From an uncultured Bacteroidales bacterium (GTDB taxonomy: Bacteria > Bacteroidota > Bacteroidia > Bacteroidales > Paludibacteraceae): a stretch of DNA of 64,000 nucleotides. Below the pieces are notes generated by a model. That model did not search any database, had not been told where the DNA came from, and saw only the letters and a program-made list of their open reading frames with translations. Both the position numbers and the translations under genes were made by a program. The stretch is from contig CALUNA010000005.1 in NCBI GenBank assembly GCA_944321895.1, forward strand, positions 62,001 through 126,000, read 5' to 3'. Below, one piece after another: positions 28,344 to 36,420 of the stretch. Position 1 is the stretch's first letter; the number at the start of each line of letters is the position of its first letter.

Positions 28344-30869
28344 CTATTTACACATGAATCTTTCTGTCCGTAAGCCCTTGTTGGTTGTCACCTGTATCAG
28401 ATACAAGCCTGCCGCCAGGTCATTCACCTTGAAAGAGTATTGCTTGCTTTGTTGCTGTGGAAAATATTGTTTGATCATCCTGCCGGTAGCGGAAAATATG
28501 CGGATTTGTTGCATCGGTTCCTCCGTACGGATATTTAAAACGTCTGTTGCCGGATTCGGGTAGACAAGGGGCACATCCGCGGTAGTCTGTTCCAGGGCGG
28601 TTCCTTCGCAATCAACCTGGACAGCCATTTGCAGCATTTCATCCCATTCATAACAAGCGGACTCGTCCGTGTAGAGGTCATCGGTCTGTTCTGCGCCGCT
28701 TGCCTTGCCGTCATTGAAAAGGAAGTTCACACTTTCGATGTCTACATCAAACGAATGGCTCCACCAGCCATTACCTTCATCCGTAATGGCAGCTCCCGGC
28801 CATTTAGCCGATGTTCCTCCCGGGAACAAGTTTGTCCCATCATCTTCCCATGCCCATAAATTGACTACAGTCCATGCATCCGGCTTTTTGAATTTCACGG
28901 TTATCGGTTCTGTGCGCGGTTCGGTCTGATATACATGCGTCTGCACATTGCTTTGTACGCCATCGCCAACCGCCACAGCCTTCAAAGTCGTTGTCGTTGC
29001 GCCAATGGCTATTGGCTCGCTGTACAAATTGCCATTTGTTGCTGTCGGCTCGGTGCCATCAAGGGTGTAATAAATGGCTGTCGCATTCAGTGCGCTCAAG
29101 GTTACTTCCACACCACCGGGATATTTGCCTCCGGCCGGGCTGACAATCAGAACCGGTTCCGGTACAGTTGTGGTTTTTGTAAACATGGCCCAATTAATAC
29201 CGGATGCTGCCTTTGTATAGCCATCCGGAACCACTGAACTGTTGCTCCCGCTACCTATCTTCACTATCAGCGTTCCATTTTTTCCGGTAACTGTGGCTAT
29301 ATATTTGTCTGTCCCGTAATCATTCACGGTCACTTCACTCTGGCTATGCACTCCAACTGCCCTGCGGGCCATAATCATCTTTTTAATATCGGACTTGTAT
29401 TTTGCCCAATGCGGATAGAACACGCATGGTATGCCCGGACTGCTCAAAATAAAGGCATTGGCCTGCAAAATCAAATCGCGGTTGCCTATCGGTGCGAAAT
29501 AGTTGTCATTATCTCGCTCAAAGGTGTCATGGTTGTCCACCAGAGTAACTGCGTATTTCCGGTAATCGCTATGGATAAGGCCTGCCGGTTGCGGCGTACT
29601 GCCGTTCATCCAAACCAGCTTGCTCAAGTCACCTTTGGCCAAGCCGTTATTCAAACCGTTGAACTTCAATGAAAAGTCAAATGCGGTAGAACGTTTTCCT
29701 GTCCCATCTATCCAATCCACAAGCAAATCGTAATTTCCATCGAGATATTCACCCACGGAGAAATAATTCCGTGCGTCCGTGGCATACATTCCAAAATAGC
29801 TTGCAGAAAATCCCTTGGCCACATCAAAACGCCAACCATCGTACTTCATTTCATATTTCATCCATTTCAGATAGGCTTTGACGGCATCCTGCACGTATGG
29901 ATTTGTATGGTCCAGATCGCGTGCTGCGGCATATTTTTCACCCGTATCGTTTGCCCCGGTTGCCGCGCCCTTGCAGTCGCCGGACGCACTTGTGTTCACT
30001 TCATCATCCTTGCAGATATGTTCGGCCGTAAGCTGGAAACTGCCGTATTCGCCGAAATCTTCCGGGAAGAAATCGCACCATGTGCTTGCATTGTCGCGAT
30101 GGTTCACAACAATATCGGCAATGACCTTGGCTCCACCGGTGTGCAGATTTGCGATAAGCTGTTCCAATTTGGCGCGCATGCCGTGGGCACTGTTCTGATT
30201 GCACCATTGCCGCGGGTGATAACCCGTGCCGCCACTGCTTTTTGCGGAAGGGGCCAACCAAACCAAATCGAAATATCCGGCAAGCTCGCCGGCCTGTTCG
30301 TTAAGCATATCCCACTGCGTTGTACCATATTTGGACAGTTTGGAATCAGAACTGTATGAATCCCAATAAAAAGCCTGAATCATTACATCCGTGCACTGCT
30401 CCGGTACGGCACTTGCGTAATCGCCCGGAATATATTCAGCAGATACCTGATCAGAGTCGGGATCGGGGTCGGGATCAGGATTGGGGTCGGGATCGGGGTC
30501 AGAACAACCAGCGGCTTCCTCTATGTATAGCTGGTCATCGTTATATTTTATCTTTATGTATATGTTGTAACAACCAGCAGCATTACACGTGATACCCGTT
30601 GTGGAAGAAATGAAATTCTGACAGGCACCATAGGAGTCCAAAGCCGTAATTGCCCAGGCTATATCTTCTCCGGCATCATAAACCGTAATAACATCGCCTG
30701 CCAGCAAAGCTACCGTTGAAGCCTTGTATTGCGTGCGTCCCTGATAGTCTGTTTCTCCGGTCGCGACAGCCGGATAATCTGTTGTATCGTTAATCCTTAC
30801 ATAAAATGGCGCAGCCGTCAGCCGGATTGCCAGAATGAGGAAAAAGAAAAGGAATACTTGTTTTTTCAT
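28344..30869 (-). CDS. Secreted GH13 alpha-amylase with binding modules and type IX sorting domain
   Basis: An 841-residue enzyme that would cut alpha-1,4-glucans outside the cell. Order: signal peptide (1-19), an N-terminal beta domain (20-120), an Asp-Pro repeat linker (124-140), a GH13 barrel with IVVNHR, nucleophile D349 in WRFDVAKG, acid/base E374 in VGEYLDG and D448 in VDNHD, a chitobiase-type C-terminal domain (TAIYYTLDGTEPT), a starch-binding-like module (WAWEDDGTNLFPGG), and a type IX sorting domain (VYPNPATDVLNI to ERFMCK). The ATG at 30869 gives the clean signal peptide. The -7 box is at 30896-30903. The frameshifted starch-binding-type gene lies 99 nt downstream. Confidence 0.93.
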   Translation of the reverse strand: MKKQVFLFFFLILAIRLTAAPFYVRINDTTDYPAVATGETDYQGRTQYKASTVALLAGDVITVYDAGEDIAWAITALDSYGACQNFISSTTGITCNAAGCYNIYIKIKYNDDQLYIEEAAGCSDPDPDPNPDPDPDPDSDQVSAEYIPGDYASAVPEQCTDVMIQAFYWDSYSSDSKLSKYGTTQWDMLNEQAGELAGYFDLVWLAPSAKSSGGTGYHPRQWCNQNSAHGMRAKLEQLIANLHTGGAKVIADIVVNHRDNASTWCDFFPEDFGEYGSFQLTAEHICKDDEVNTSASGDCKGAATGANDTGEKYAAARDLDHTNPYVQDAVKAYLKWMKYEMKYDGWRFDVAKGFSASYFGMYATDARNYFSVGEYLDGNYDLLVDWIDGTGKRSTAFDFSLKFNGLNNGLAKGDLSKLVWMNGSTPQPAGLIHSDYRKYAVTLVDNHDTFERDNDNYFAPIGNRDLILQANAFILSSPGIPCVFYPHWAKYKSDIKKMIMARRAVGVHSQSEVTVNDYGTDKYIATVTGKNGTLIVKIGSGSNSSVVPDGYTKAASGINWAMFTKTTTVPEPVLIVSPAGGKYPGGVEVTLSALNATAIYYTLDGTEPTATNGNLYSEPIAIGATTTTLKAVAVGDGVQSNVQTHVYQTEPRTEPITVKFKKPDAWTVVNLWAWEDDGTNLFPGGTSAKWPGAAITDEGNGWWSHSFDVDIESVNFLFNDGKASGAEQTDDLYTDESACYEWDEMLQMAVQVDCEGTALEQTTADVPLVYPNPATDVLNIRTEEPMQQIRIFSATGRMIKQYFPQQQSKQYSFKVNDLAAGLYLIQVTTNKGLRTERFMCK

Positions 30870-30895
30870 GGTCGTCCCAACTTTAATAATCATGA

Positions 30896-30903
30896 CAAAT
30901 GTA
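30896..30903 (-). promoter_or_regulatory. -7 box of the amylase promoter
   Basis: TACATTTG on the minus strand, 26 nt upstream of the chosen start. Confidence 0.5.
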
Positions 30904-31018
30904 AAGTGAGACTTCCGTACGGCCAATGCTTTTTCGACGAAATGCCGTTTAAGTTTTCCGAGATGTCAGATAAACCGGATAAAACAACACATGCCGAACA
31001 CTATTCCACACAAAAAAA

Positions 31019-31049
31019 CAGGAGAGTATCCTTTCTGAATACCCTCCTG
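31019..31049 (-). terminator. Terminator of the ppiD-like gene
   Basis: CAGGAGaGTAT pairs with ATACcCTCCTG (one mismatch, 9-nt loop) and is followed on the minus strand by seven T. Confidence 0.85.
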
Positions 31050-31074
31050 CTGTTTTATCTATCCGGCAAACGAA

Positions 31075-33186
31075 TCAATAGAAATTTGCGCGGTTGTCTT
31101 CTACCGAACCTTTTTCGCGAATCAGTTCAATGGCTCTGTAAGGCAGGGAATAACTGGTGTACATGTTCATCTGAATCAGTTCCGAGGTTTCATCGTATGT
31201 TGCTTTAGATTCCTTGGGGTTGCTTGTCTTGATAACGAACACGCCGTTGTTTCCCTTTACAGGCTCGGAAACCTGACCGACTTCCATAACGGGAGCAAGT
31301 CCGACCAGATAAGGTTCAACTCCGACAGAACCGAAACGATATGAACCGAAATTAATGCCATCTGCTTGCTGCACATCGGCTTTCACGGCTTTGGCAACCG
31401 CTTCCAGGGAGTTGTCCGTAGCCAGAACAGCTTTCATCTCCTTAATCATTTTTTCGGCTTTCTTGTCTTTTACAAGTTCCGCTTTCAATTCACCGCTTAC
31501 GTTTTGCAAGGAGCGGTATTCACCATCGTTGGTTTCGCTCAGAATGGCCACGACAAAGCAATTGTTGCACTCAAACACATCGGATACATCGCCTTTGTCG
31601 GTTTTCTCATCAAATGCCCAGCGTACAATCTGGCGCGACTGTGCAAGCGAACCTACTTTTTCCGTATTTTTCTGCAATCCGAAAGCCGGCAGAACAGTCA
31701 GGTTCAGTTCTTTTGCTCCGTTTTCAAAGGATTCCATGTCGCCATGTTCCACGACAAACCGTTTTGCACTGTTATACAAAGCACTGTATGTGCGGCTACT
31801 TGGTGTTACCTTGCGTGACAAAATGGCCAATTTGACTTTCGGAGTCGGTTTGCTCTTTTCCATAATCTGGAATATTTGCGCGCCTTGTCCTTGTGCTACG
31901 GTAAATACTTCATTGGCTGCCTTGCTGAAGGCAGGACCGGCAATTTCCGGAGCCAGGCCGTATTCGCTGACCCAACCGATTTCACCGCCATTGGCGGCCG
32001 TCTGGGGCAAAATCGAATATTTGCTTGCCAAAGCTGCAAAATCCGCTCCGCGACGGATTGCCTTAACAATACTGTCTATGCGTTCCGTATTGTTTTCCGC
32101 CAAATAAATATGACGCAGTTTCACTGAATCGGAAACCATCAAGCCGGTTTCCACAATACGTGCCGTGCTATAAGTATCATCGGAAAACTCTATCGGCGTC
32201 ACATCATCCTTTTTGCCGCTGAAAGCAAAATCCTTGTATTGGGCCGGAACTGTTGATTGGGAATAATTGTGGCCGTCGTACATGATGTCCGAGTTGGCAT
32301 TCACCACACCGGCAATATCATCCGTCGTATCAAATTCCGGTTTCAGTTTTTCCATCCAGGCCTTTGCTTCTTCATAGTCATCCTCCGAAGGCACAATGTC
32401 GAAACAGATATAACGGATGGAACGGTTGGGCTCCTGCTTATACTGTTCCTTGCGCTTGGCATAGAGTGACTTGATTTCACTCTCGCTTACGCTGACAACC
32501 GAGTCAGGGAGCGCATAATAGGGCTGCATGACAAACGACACATCCACCGTGGTTTTGCGACTGTCAAAATTGCTTTTTGCTTCCAGCGCATTCGCTGTCA
32601 CGGCTTTGCCCAGGATTGCAACATATTTTTCCTGCAACAGGCTGTTGCGTACGGCGTCTTCCCAGAAAAGGTAATAGTTGCGCAAGCGTGCTATTTCTTC
32701 CGACTGCCCGGCTTCATCCTGATTGACATAACTGTAAAACTGCATCACGGCATCATGGCTGAAACGCCCGTTTTCGTCCATGAATGCGCGACACTGGTTC
32801 AACAGCGGATGCGGGTTGCTGCCGAAAATACGTTCGCCCAACTCCTGGCTGGTTACGGTCAAACCTATCTTTTCACATTCTGCCTGCAACAAACGTTCGT
32901 TGACCATGGTTTCCCACACGGATGTACGGATTTGCGCCATCTGGTCTTCCGTAAGGTCATTCAGACCGGATTGGAGTTTGTACACATCGGTCATTTCATC
33001 TATTGCTTTCTGGTAATCCAGAATATGAATGCTCTGACCGGCAATTTCAGCCACGTTTTCACGGGATTGGTTAAAATAAGTGGCGCCTGAGTTCAGGAAA
33101 TCACCAATAATGAATGCAAGCAAGGCTACTCCCACAATAATGAGCAATAAAACGCCTTTGCTTCTGATTTTCTCTAATGTTGCCAT
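31075..33186 (-). CDS. ppiD: PpiD-like periplasmic peptidyl-prolyl isomerase
   Basis: A 703-residue membrane-anchored chaperone: short cytoplasmic N-terminus, one transmembrane helix (about 11-30, VLLLIIVGVALLAFIIGDF), a SurA_N-like helical domain (about 40-230), and a parvulin domain (about 345-450: VSDSVKLRHIYLAENN to GEIGWVSEYGLAPEIAGPAF). PpiD sits at the exit of SecYEG and helps newly exported proteins fold. The architecture matches the family, and the length is somewhat above the E. coli protein. It is monocistronic between the gldE/corC-like gene and a strong terminator. Confidence 0.92.
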   Translation of the reverse strand: MATLEKIRSKGVLLLIIVGVALLAFIIGDFLNSGATYFNQSRENVAEIAGQSIHILDYQKAIDEMTDVYKLQSGLNDLTEDQMAQIRTSVWETMVNERLLQAECEKIGLTVTSQELGERIFGSNPHPLLNQCRAFMDENGRFSHDAVMQFYSYVNQDEAGQSEEIARLRNYYLFWEDAVRNSLLQEKYVAILGKAVTANALEAKSNFDSRKTTVDVSFVMQPYYALPDSVVSVSESEIKSLYAKRKEQYKQEPNRSIRYICFDIVPSEDDYEEAKAWMEKLKPEFDTTDDIAGVVNANSDIMYDGHNYSQSTVPAQYKDFAFSGKKDDVTPIEFSDDTYSTARIVETGLMVSDSVKLRHIYLAENNTERIDSIVKAIRRGADFAALASKYSILPQTAANGGEIGWVSEYGLAPEIAGPAFSKAANEVFTVAQGQGAQIFQIMEKSKPTPKVKLAILSRKVTPSSRTYSALYNSAKRFVVEHGDMESFENGAKELNLTVLPAFGLQKNTEKVGSLAQSRQIVRWAFDEKTDKGDVSDVFECNNCFVVAILSETNDGEYRSLQNVSGELKAELVKDKKAEKMIKEMKAVLATDNSLEAVAKAVKADVQQADGINFGSYRFGSVGVEPYLVGLAPVMEVGQVSEPVKGNNGVFVIKTSNPKESKATYDETSELIQMNMYTSYSLPYRAIELIREKGSVEDNRANFY

Positions 33187-33286
33187 TTCAATGTTATTTG
33201 ATTACAAAATTCAGTTAATATTCATTTATCCGATTTGAAATATATTTGAGCGGGCGAAAATACAAAAAAATGTTCGCTTCGCAAAA

Positions 33287-34534
33287 TCAACACGTCAATT
33301 TCAGCAAATCAATACGGTTGTCGGTGGCTTTCAGGCATTTGAACGTAAAATTGTCTATTTTCACCTGTTCGTTCACCTTCAGGAAATGACCGCAATGGTG
33401 CAGTATCAGCCCTGCAACAGTCTCATAGTCTTCCGACTCCGGCAAGGAAAGCCCGAACTTGCGGTTAACTTCCTCCACTTCAAGCCTTCCCGAAAGCAGA
33501 TATTCAGAATCACTGATTTTCTCCGCCGTATATTCACGTGTGTCGTGTTCATCTTCTATGTCACCGAAAATTTCTTCCATAATATCCTCCAAAGTAACGA
33601 TGCCGGCCGTACCGCCGAATTCATCGACCACTACGGCAATGCTTTTTTTCTCCTGCAAAAACAATTTCATCAGTTTTTGGGCAGCCATGTTTTCCGGCAC
33701 AATCGGAATCGTATTGATGTGTTCCTGCCAGTTTTTCTGATGCTCGAACATTTCAGAGGCATGTATGTAGCCGATGATGTTGTCCACATCGGTTTTGTAA
33801 ATAAGTATTTTGGAATAGCCCGTTTCAATAAAGGCATTTTTGAGCGACTCCGTATCGGCCGTAATCGGCAATGCCATGATTTCGGTGCGCGGCACGCAGC
33901 AGTCGCGCAACTTGACCTTGGAAAAATCCAGCGCATTTTGGAAAATCTGCACTTCAGTCTCCATTTCCTGTTCGCCTGAATTTCCTTCCATGCTTTCCTG
34001 AATCAGATAGTTCAGATCCACACGCGAAAACTGCATTTCTTTGGCGCTACGGTCAACCTTGACGTGAAAAAGCCACAGGAAAAACATGGAAATCCATGTG
34101 CTGAAAATGGCTATCGGATAAAGCACAATATAAATAAGATACAGGAACGGAGCAAAAACCCGCAACCAGAGGTTTGCATTGTAACGGAATATGGTTTTGG
34201 GCAAAAACTCTCCGACAAACAGCACAATCACCGTTGCAATGACCGACTGCACCAGCGAGAGCAACAAGTCATTGGTTATGAAATAAAAATAAGGAGCCAG
34301 CAATTGCGCCATCTGCATGCTGAATATAACCAGACATATGTTGTTGCCCACCAGCATGGTGGAAATATATTGCTGCGGATGGCGGTAAAACACCGACAGA
34401 ATACGCGATGTCAATGAACTCTGCTTCTTGTCCAACTCAAAACGCAATTTGTTGGACGAAACAAAAGCGATTTCCATACCCGAGAAAAAGGCGGAGAACA
34501 GCAACGAAAGCAATATGGCCAGATATGTTTCCAT
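33287..34534 (-). CDS. CNNM/CBS-domain membrane protein (GldE/CorC type)
   Basis: A 415-residue protein: a CNNM (DUF21) domain with about four transmembrane helices (1-160), a CBS pair (about 205-325, starting PRTEIMALP), and a C-terminal CorC_HlyC domain (about 340-415). Members export or sense Mg2+ and related ions. In Bacteroidota the closest named homologue is GldE, associated with the gliding/type IX secretion apparatus, although its exact role is unclear. The presence of type IX cargo in this genome makes that association plausible. The -7 box is at 34586-34593. Confidence 0.87.
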   Translation of the reverse strand: METYLAILLSLLFSAFFSGMEIAFVSSNKLRFELDKKQSSLTSRILSVFYRHPQQYISTMLVGNNICLVIFSMQMAQLLAPYFYFITNDLLLSLVQSVIATVIVLFVGEFLPKTIFRYNANLWLRVFAPFLYLIYIVLYPIAIFSTWISMFFLWLFHVKVDRSAKEMQFSRVDLNYLIQESMEGNSGEQEMETEVQIFQNALDFSKVKLRDCCVPRTEIMALPITADTESLKNAFIETGYSKILIYKTDVDNIIGYIHASEMFEHQKNWQEHINTIPIVPENMAAQKLMKLFLQEKKSIAVVVDEFGGTAGIVTLEDIMEEIFGDIEDEHDTREYTAEKISDSEYLLSGRLEVEEVNRKFGLSLPESEDYETVAGLILHHCGHFLKVNEQVKIDNFTFKCLKATDNRIDLLKLTC

Positions 34535-34585
34535 AAAAAAACACGCTTTGCAACAAACATCGCAAAAGCAAACGGATTACGGCCG

Positions 34586-34593
34586 CAAAGATA
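34586..34593 (-). promoter_or_regulatory. -7 box of the gldE/corC-like promoter
   Basis: TATCTTTG on the minus strand, 51 nt upstream of the start codon. Confidence 0.6.
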
Positions 34594-34724
34594 CTATGAA
34601 AAAACGGATAACAGAAAAACGACATCAAAAAAAACAAACTGATTTTCACAATACATCACATGGGAAAGTGCACATTTTTTGTTAAACATTGAAGGCTTTT
34701 TCCGAAAAACCACACAACATTGTG

Positions 34725-34732
34725 TATCTTTG
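34725..34732 (+). promoter_or_regulatory. -7 box of the barrel-Nudix operon
   Basis: TATCTTTG, 35 nt upstream of the ATG at 34768. The divergent arrangement with the gldE/corC-like promoter explains the 233-bp gap. Confidence 0.6.
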
Positions 34733-34767
34733 CCCCGGTGATATTTCAAAAAAATGATTATTGTTTT

Positions 34768-35436
34768 ATGAAACGCATCTCACGCATATTTCTGCCGCTT
34801 GCGCTGCTATGTACAAGTACCGGAATGCGAGGCGAACAGACCTACCGCATGGAAGTGGGCTACATCCAGCCCTACCAGTTCAGCGAAATGTACAGGAACA
34901 CCTATTTTCACGGAGGCAAAATCGGCGGAACGGTTGATTTCCTGTTTCCCTATAACATGAGCATCCAGACAGGATTGTTCTACAACTTGGCTTACGGCGA
35001 AAACGATCAACATTTCACCACACCTTCCGACAACGGCACGGAACATGTCGTTAATCGCTTGTGGCTCCATCAGCTAAATATCCCCGTCAGATACACATAC
35101 ACACAGAAAATCTGGAGCAAACTGGCCCTTTTCGCCTATGCCGGTCCGGATTTCCAAATAGGCCTGGCCAACACGCAGGATGCCGTATCCAACCTGTCAG
35201 CTGAAAAAATAGCCTATTTCGAGTCGCTGTCGGGCACATCTTTCGCTACCGGCAAAACCGACCTGTACAGCAACGGAACCTTGCGCCGCTTCAATTTCAT
35301 TTTAGGCGTCGGCGGCGGCATACAATGGGACAAATACCGTTTGCAGAGCGGCTACGATTTCGGCATGTTCAGCATTTCCAAGAATTACAAAGTACACCAG
35401 CGCGGTTGGTACGTCAGCTTCAGCTATGCATTTTAA
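34768..35436 (+). CDS. Small outer-membrane beta-barrel protein
   Basis: A 222-residue protein with a signal peptide; the ATG at 34768 is chosen because it begins MKRISRIFLPLALL, and upstream codons add an unlikely N-terminus. The rest is a series of alternating amphipathic strands rich in Tyr, Phe and Gly, ending YVSFSYAF with a terminal aromatic residue, the signal recognised by the barrel assembly machine. It belongs to the PorT/outer-membrane-barrel-2 type widespread in Bacteroidota, but I cannot call it PorT itself. The last 11 nt overlap the Nudix gene. Confidence 0.75.
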   Translation: MKRISRIFLPLALLCTSTGMRGEQTYRMEVGYIQPYQFSEMYRNTYFHGGKIGGTVDFLFPYNMSIQTGLFYNLAYGENDQHFTTPSDNGTEHVVNRLWLHQLNIPVRYTYTQKIWSKLALFAYAGPDFQIGLANTQDAVSNLSAEKIAYFESLSGTSFATGKTDLYSNGTLRRFNFILGVGGGIQWDKYRLQSGYDFGMFSISKNYKVHQRGWYVSFSYAF

Positions 35437-35953
35437 GAAAAAATTCAGATTTTGCCCGGCTTGCGGCAGCGAACATTTCGAGAACAACAACTTCAAATCG
35501 AAACGTTGCGCCGACTGCGGTTTCGTGTTCTACCACAATCCATCGGCCGCAGTGGCTGCGTTCATTTTCAACACGAAAGGCGAGTTGCTGGTATGCAAAC
35601 GTGCCAAGGAACCGGCACGCGGCACATTGGACTTGCCCGGCGGCTTCGTGGATTATGAAGAAACAGCCGAAGAAGCCATGCGGCGGGAACTGCTCGAAGA
35701 AACCGGCGCGCAGGCACTCACAGTCGAGTATCTGTTCTCCCTGCCGAACCTGTACGTCTATTCCGATCTGGAAATTCCGACATTGGACATGTTTTTCCGT
35801 TGTACACTGCCGGAAAATGCGGCCGTGCGTCCGGCCGATGATGTTGCAGAATGCAGGTTCATCCCGTTTGCCGATGTGCATCCCGAAGCATTCGGCCTGC
35901 GTTCCATACGCCGCGCCGTGGAGCACATGAAAACACTGGCTGGAAAGGACTAA
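35426..35953 (+). CDS. Nudix hydrolase with N-terminal zinc ribbon
   Basis: A 175-residue enzyme with a zinc ribbon (CPAC at about 10-13 and CADC at about 29-32) followed by a Nudix domain whose box GGFVDYEETAEEAMRRELLE (about residues 73-92, continuing ETGA) carries the metal-binding REL-x-EE core. This layout resembles NudC-like pyrophosphatases and related housekeeping Nudix enzymes that act on NADH or other nucleoside diphosphate derivatives; the substrate cannot be read from the sequence. It overlaps the preceding barrel gene by 11 nt and the end of nrdG, on the opposite strand, by 4 nt. Confidence 0.9.
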   Translation: MHFKKKFRFCPACGSEHFENNNFKSKRCADCGFVFYHNPSAAVAAFIFNTKGELLVCKRAKEPARGTLDLPGGFVDYEETAEEAMRRELLEETGAQALTVEYLFSLPNLYVYSDLEIPTLDMFFRCTLPENAAVRPADDVAECRFIPFADVHPEAFGLRSIRRAVEHMKTLAGKD

Positions 35954-36420
35954 CCCAACCGTTTCCAGAAACGGAACGTAATATCTTCCAGTCTGTGGTC
36001 AGCCGTAATTTTATACAACCGCTGATTTGTTTCCGGCGATTTCAGACCACCGAGCTTTTCCACATAGCCGCCCGTTTTCACATAATCGAACAGTTGCGGG
36101 TCGAACTGCGGCGGCAACTGCGCCTTGCCGGAATACCAGCCTATTTTTAACGCCGTGCGCCGGCGCAAATAAGCCGCCCGCCCGAACAACTCGTCCACAT
36201 CCGCATCACCGCCCATAAAGCAAAAACAGGTAACCGATGCGCCGTACTTTTCCAACAGCCGGTCAATGGCCGGTTCATCCAACACCTCGCCAATGTCCTG
36301 CATCAGATGGGGACTGTGGCAGCCTTTGCAACCGTTGGGGCAGTTGGACAAATTGACCGCCAACGTAATTTCATCCGGGATTTCCTGGAAAACGATATCG
36401 TAATCGGTATATTTCAGCAT
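35950..36420 (-). CDS. nrdG: Anaerobic ribonucleotide reductase activating protein
   Basis: NrdG is the radical-SAM activase that makes the glycyl radical on NrdD. The 156-residue protein carries a CxxxCxxC cluster motif (CPNGCKGCH, about residues 27-35), binding a [4Fe-4S] cluster and S-adenosylmethionine, and MGGDAD as the glycine-rich SAM site. Its start overlaps the end of nrdD by 7 nt, so the two are translationally coupled. It is oxygen sensitive by nature, consistent with an anaerobe. Confidence 0.94.
   Translation of the reverse strand: MLKYTDYDIVFQEIPDEITLAVNLSNCPNGCKGCHSPHLMQDIGEVLDEPAIDRLLEKYGASVTCFCFMGGDADVDELFGRAAYLRRRTALKIGWYSGKAQLPPQFDPQLFDYVKTGGYVEKLGGLKSPETNQRLYKITADHRLEDITFRFWKRLG

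Noticed and set aside
30432-30516. GGATCGGGGTC-type DNA repeat inside the amylase gene as a mobile or regulatory repeat
   Set aside because: It encodes the Asp-Pro linker (residues 124-140) of the amylase and is explained by the protein.
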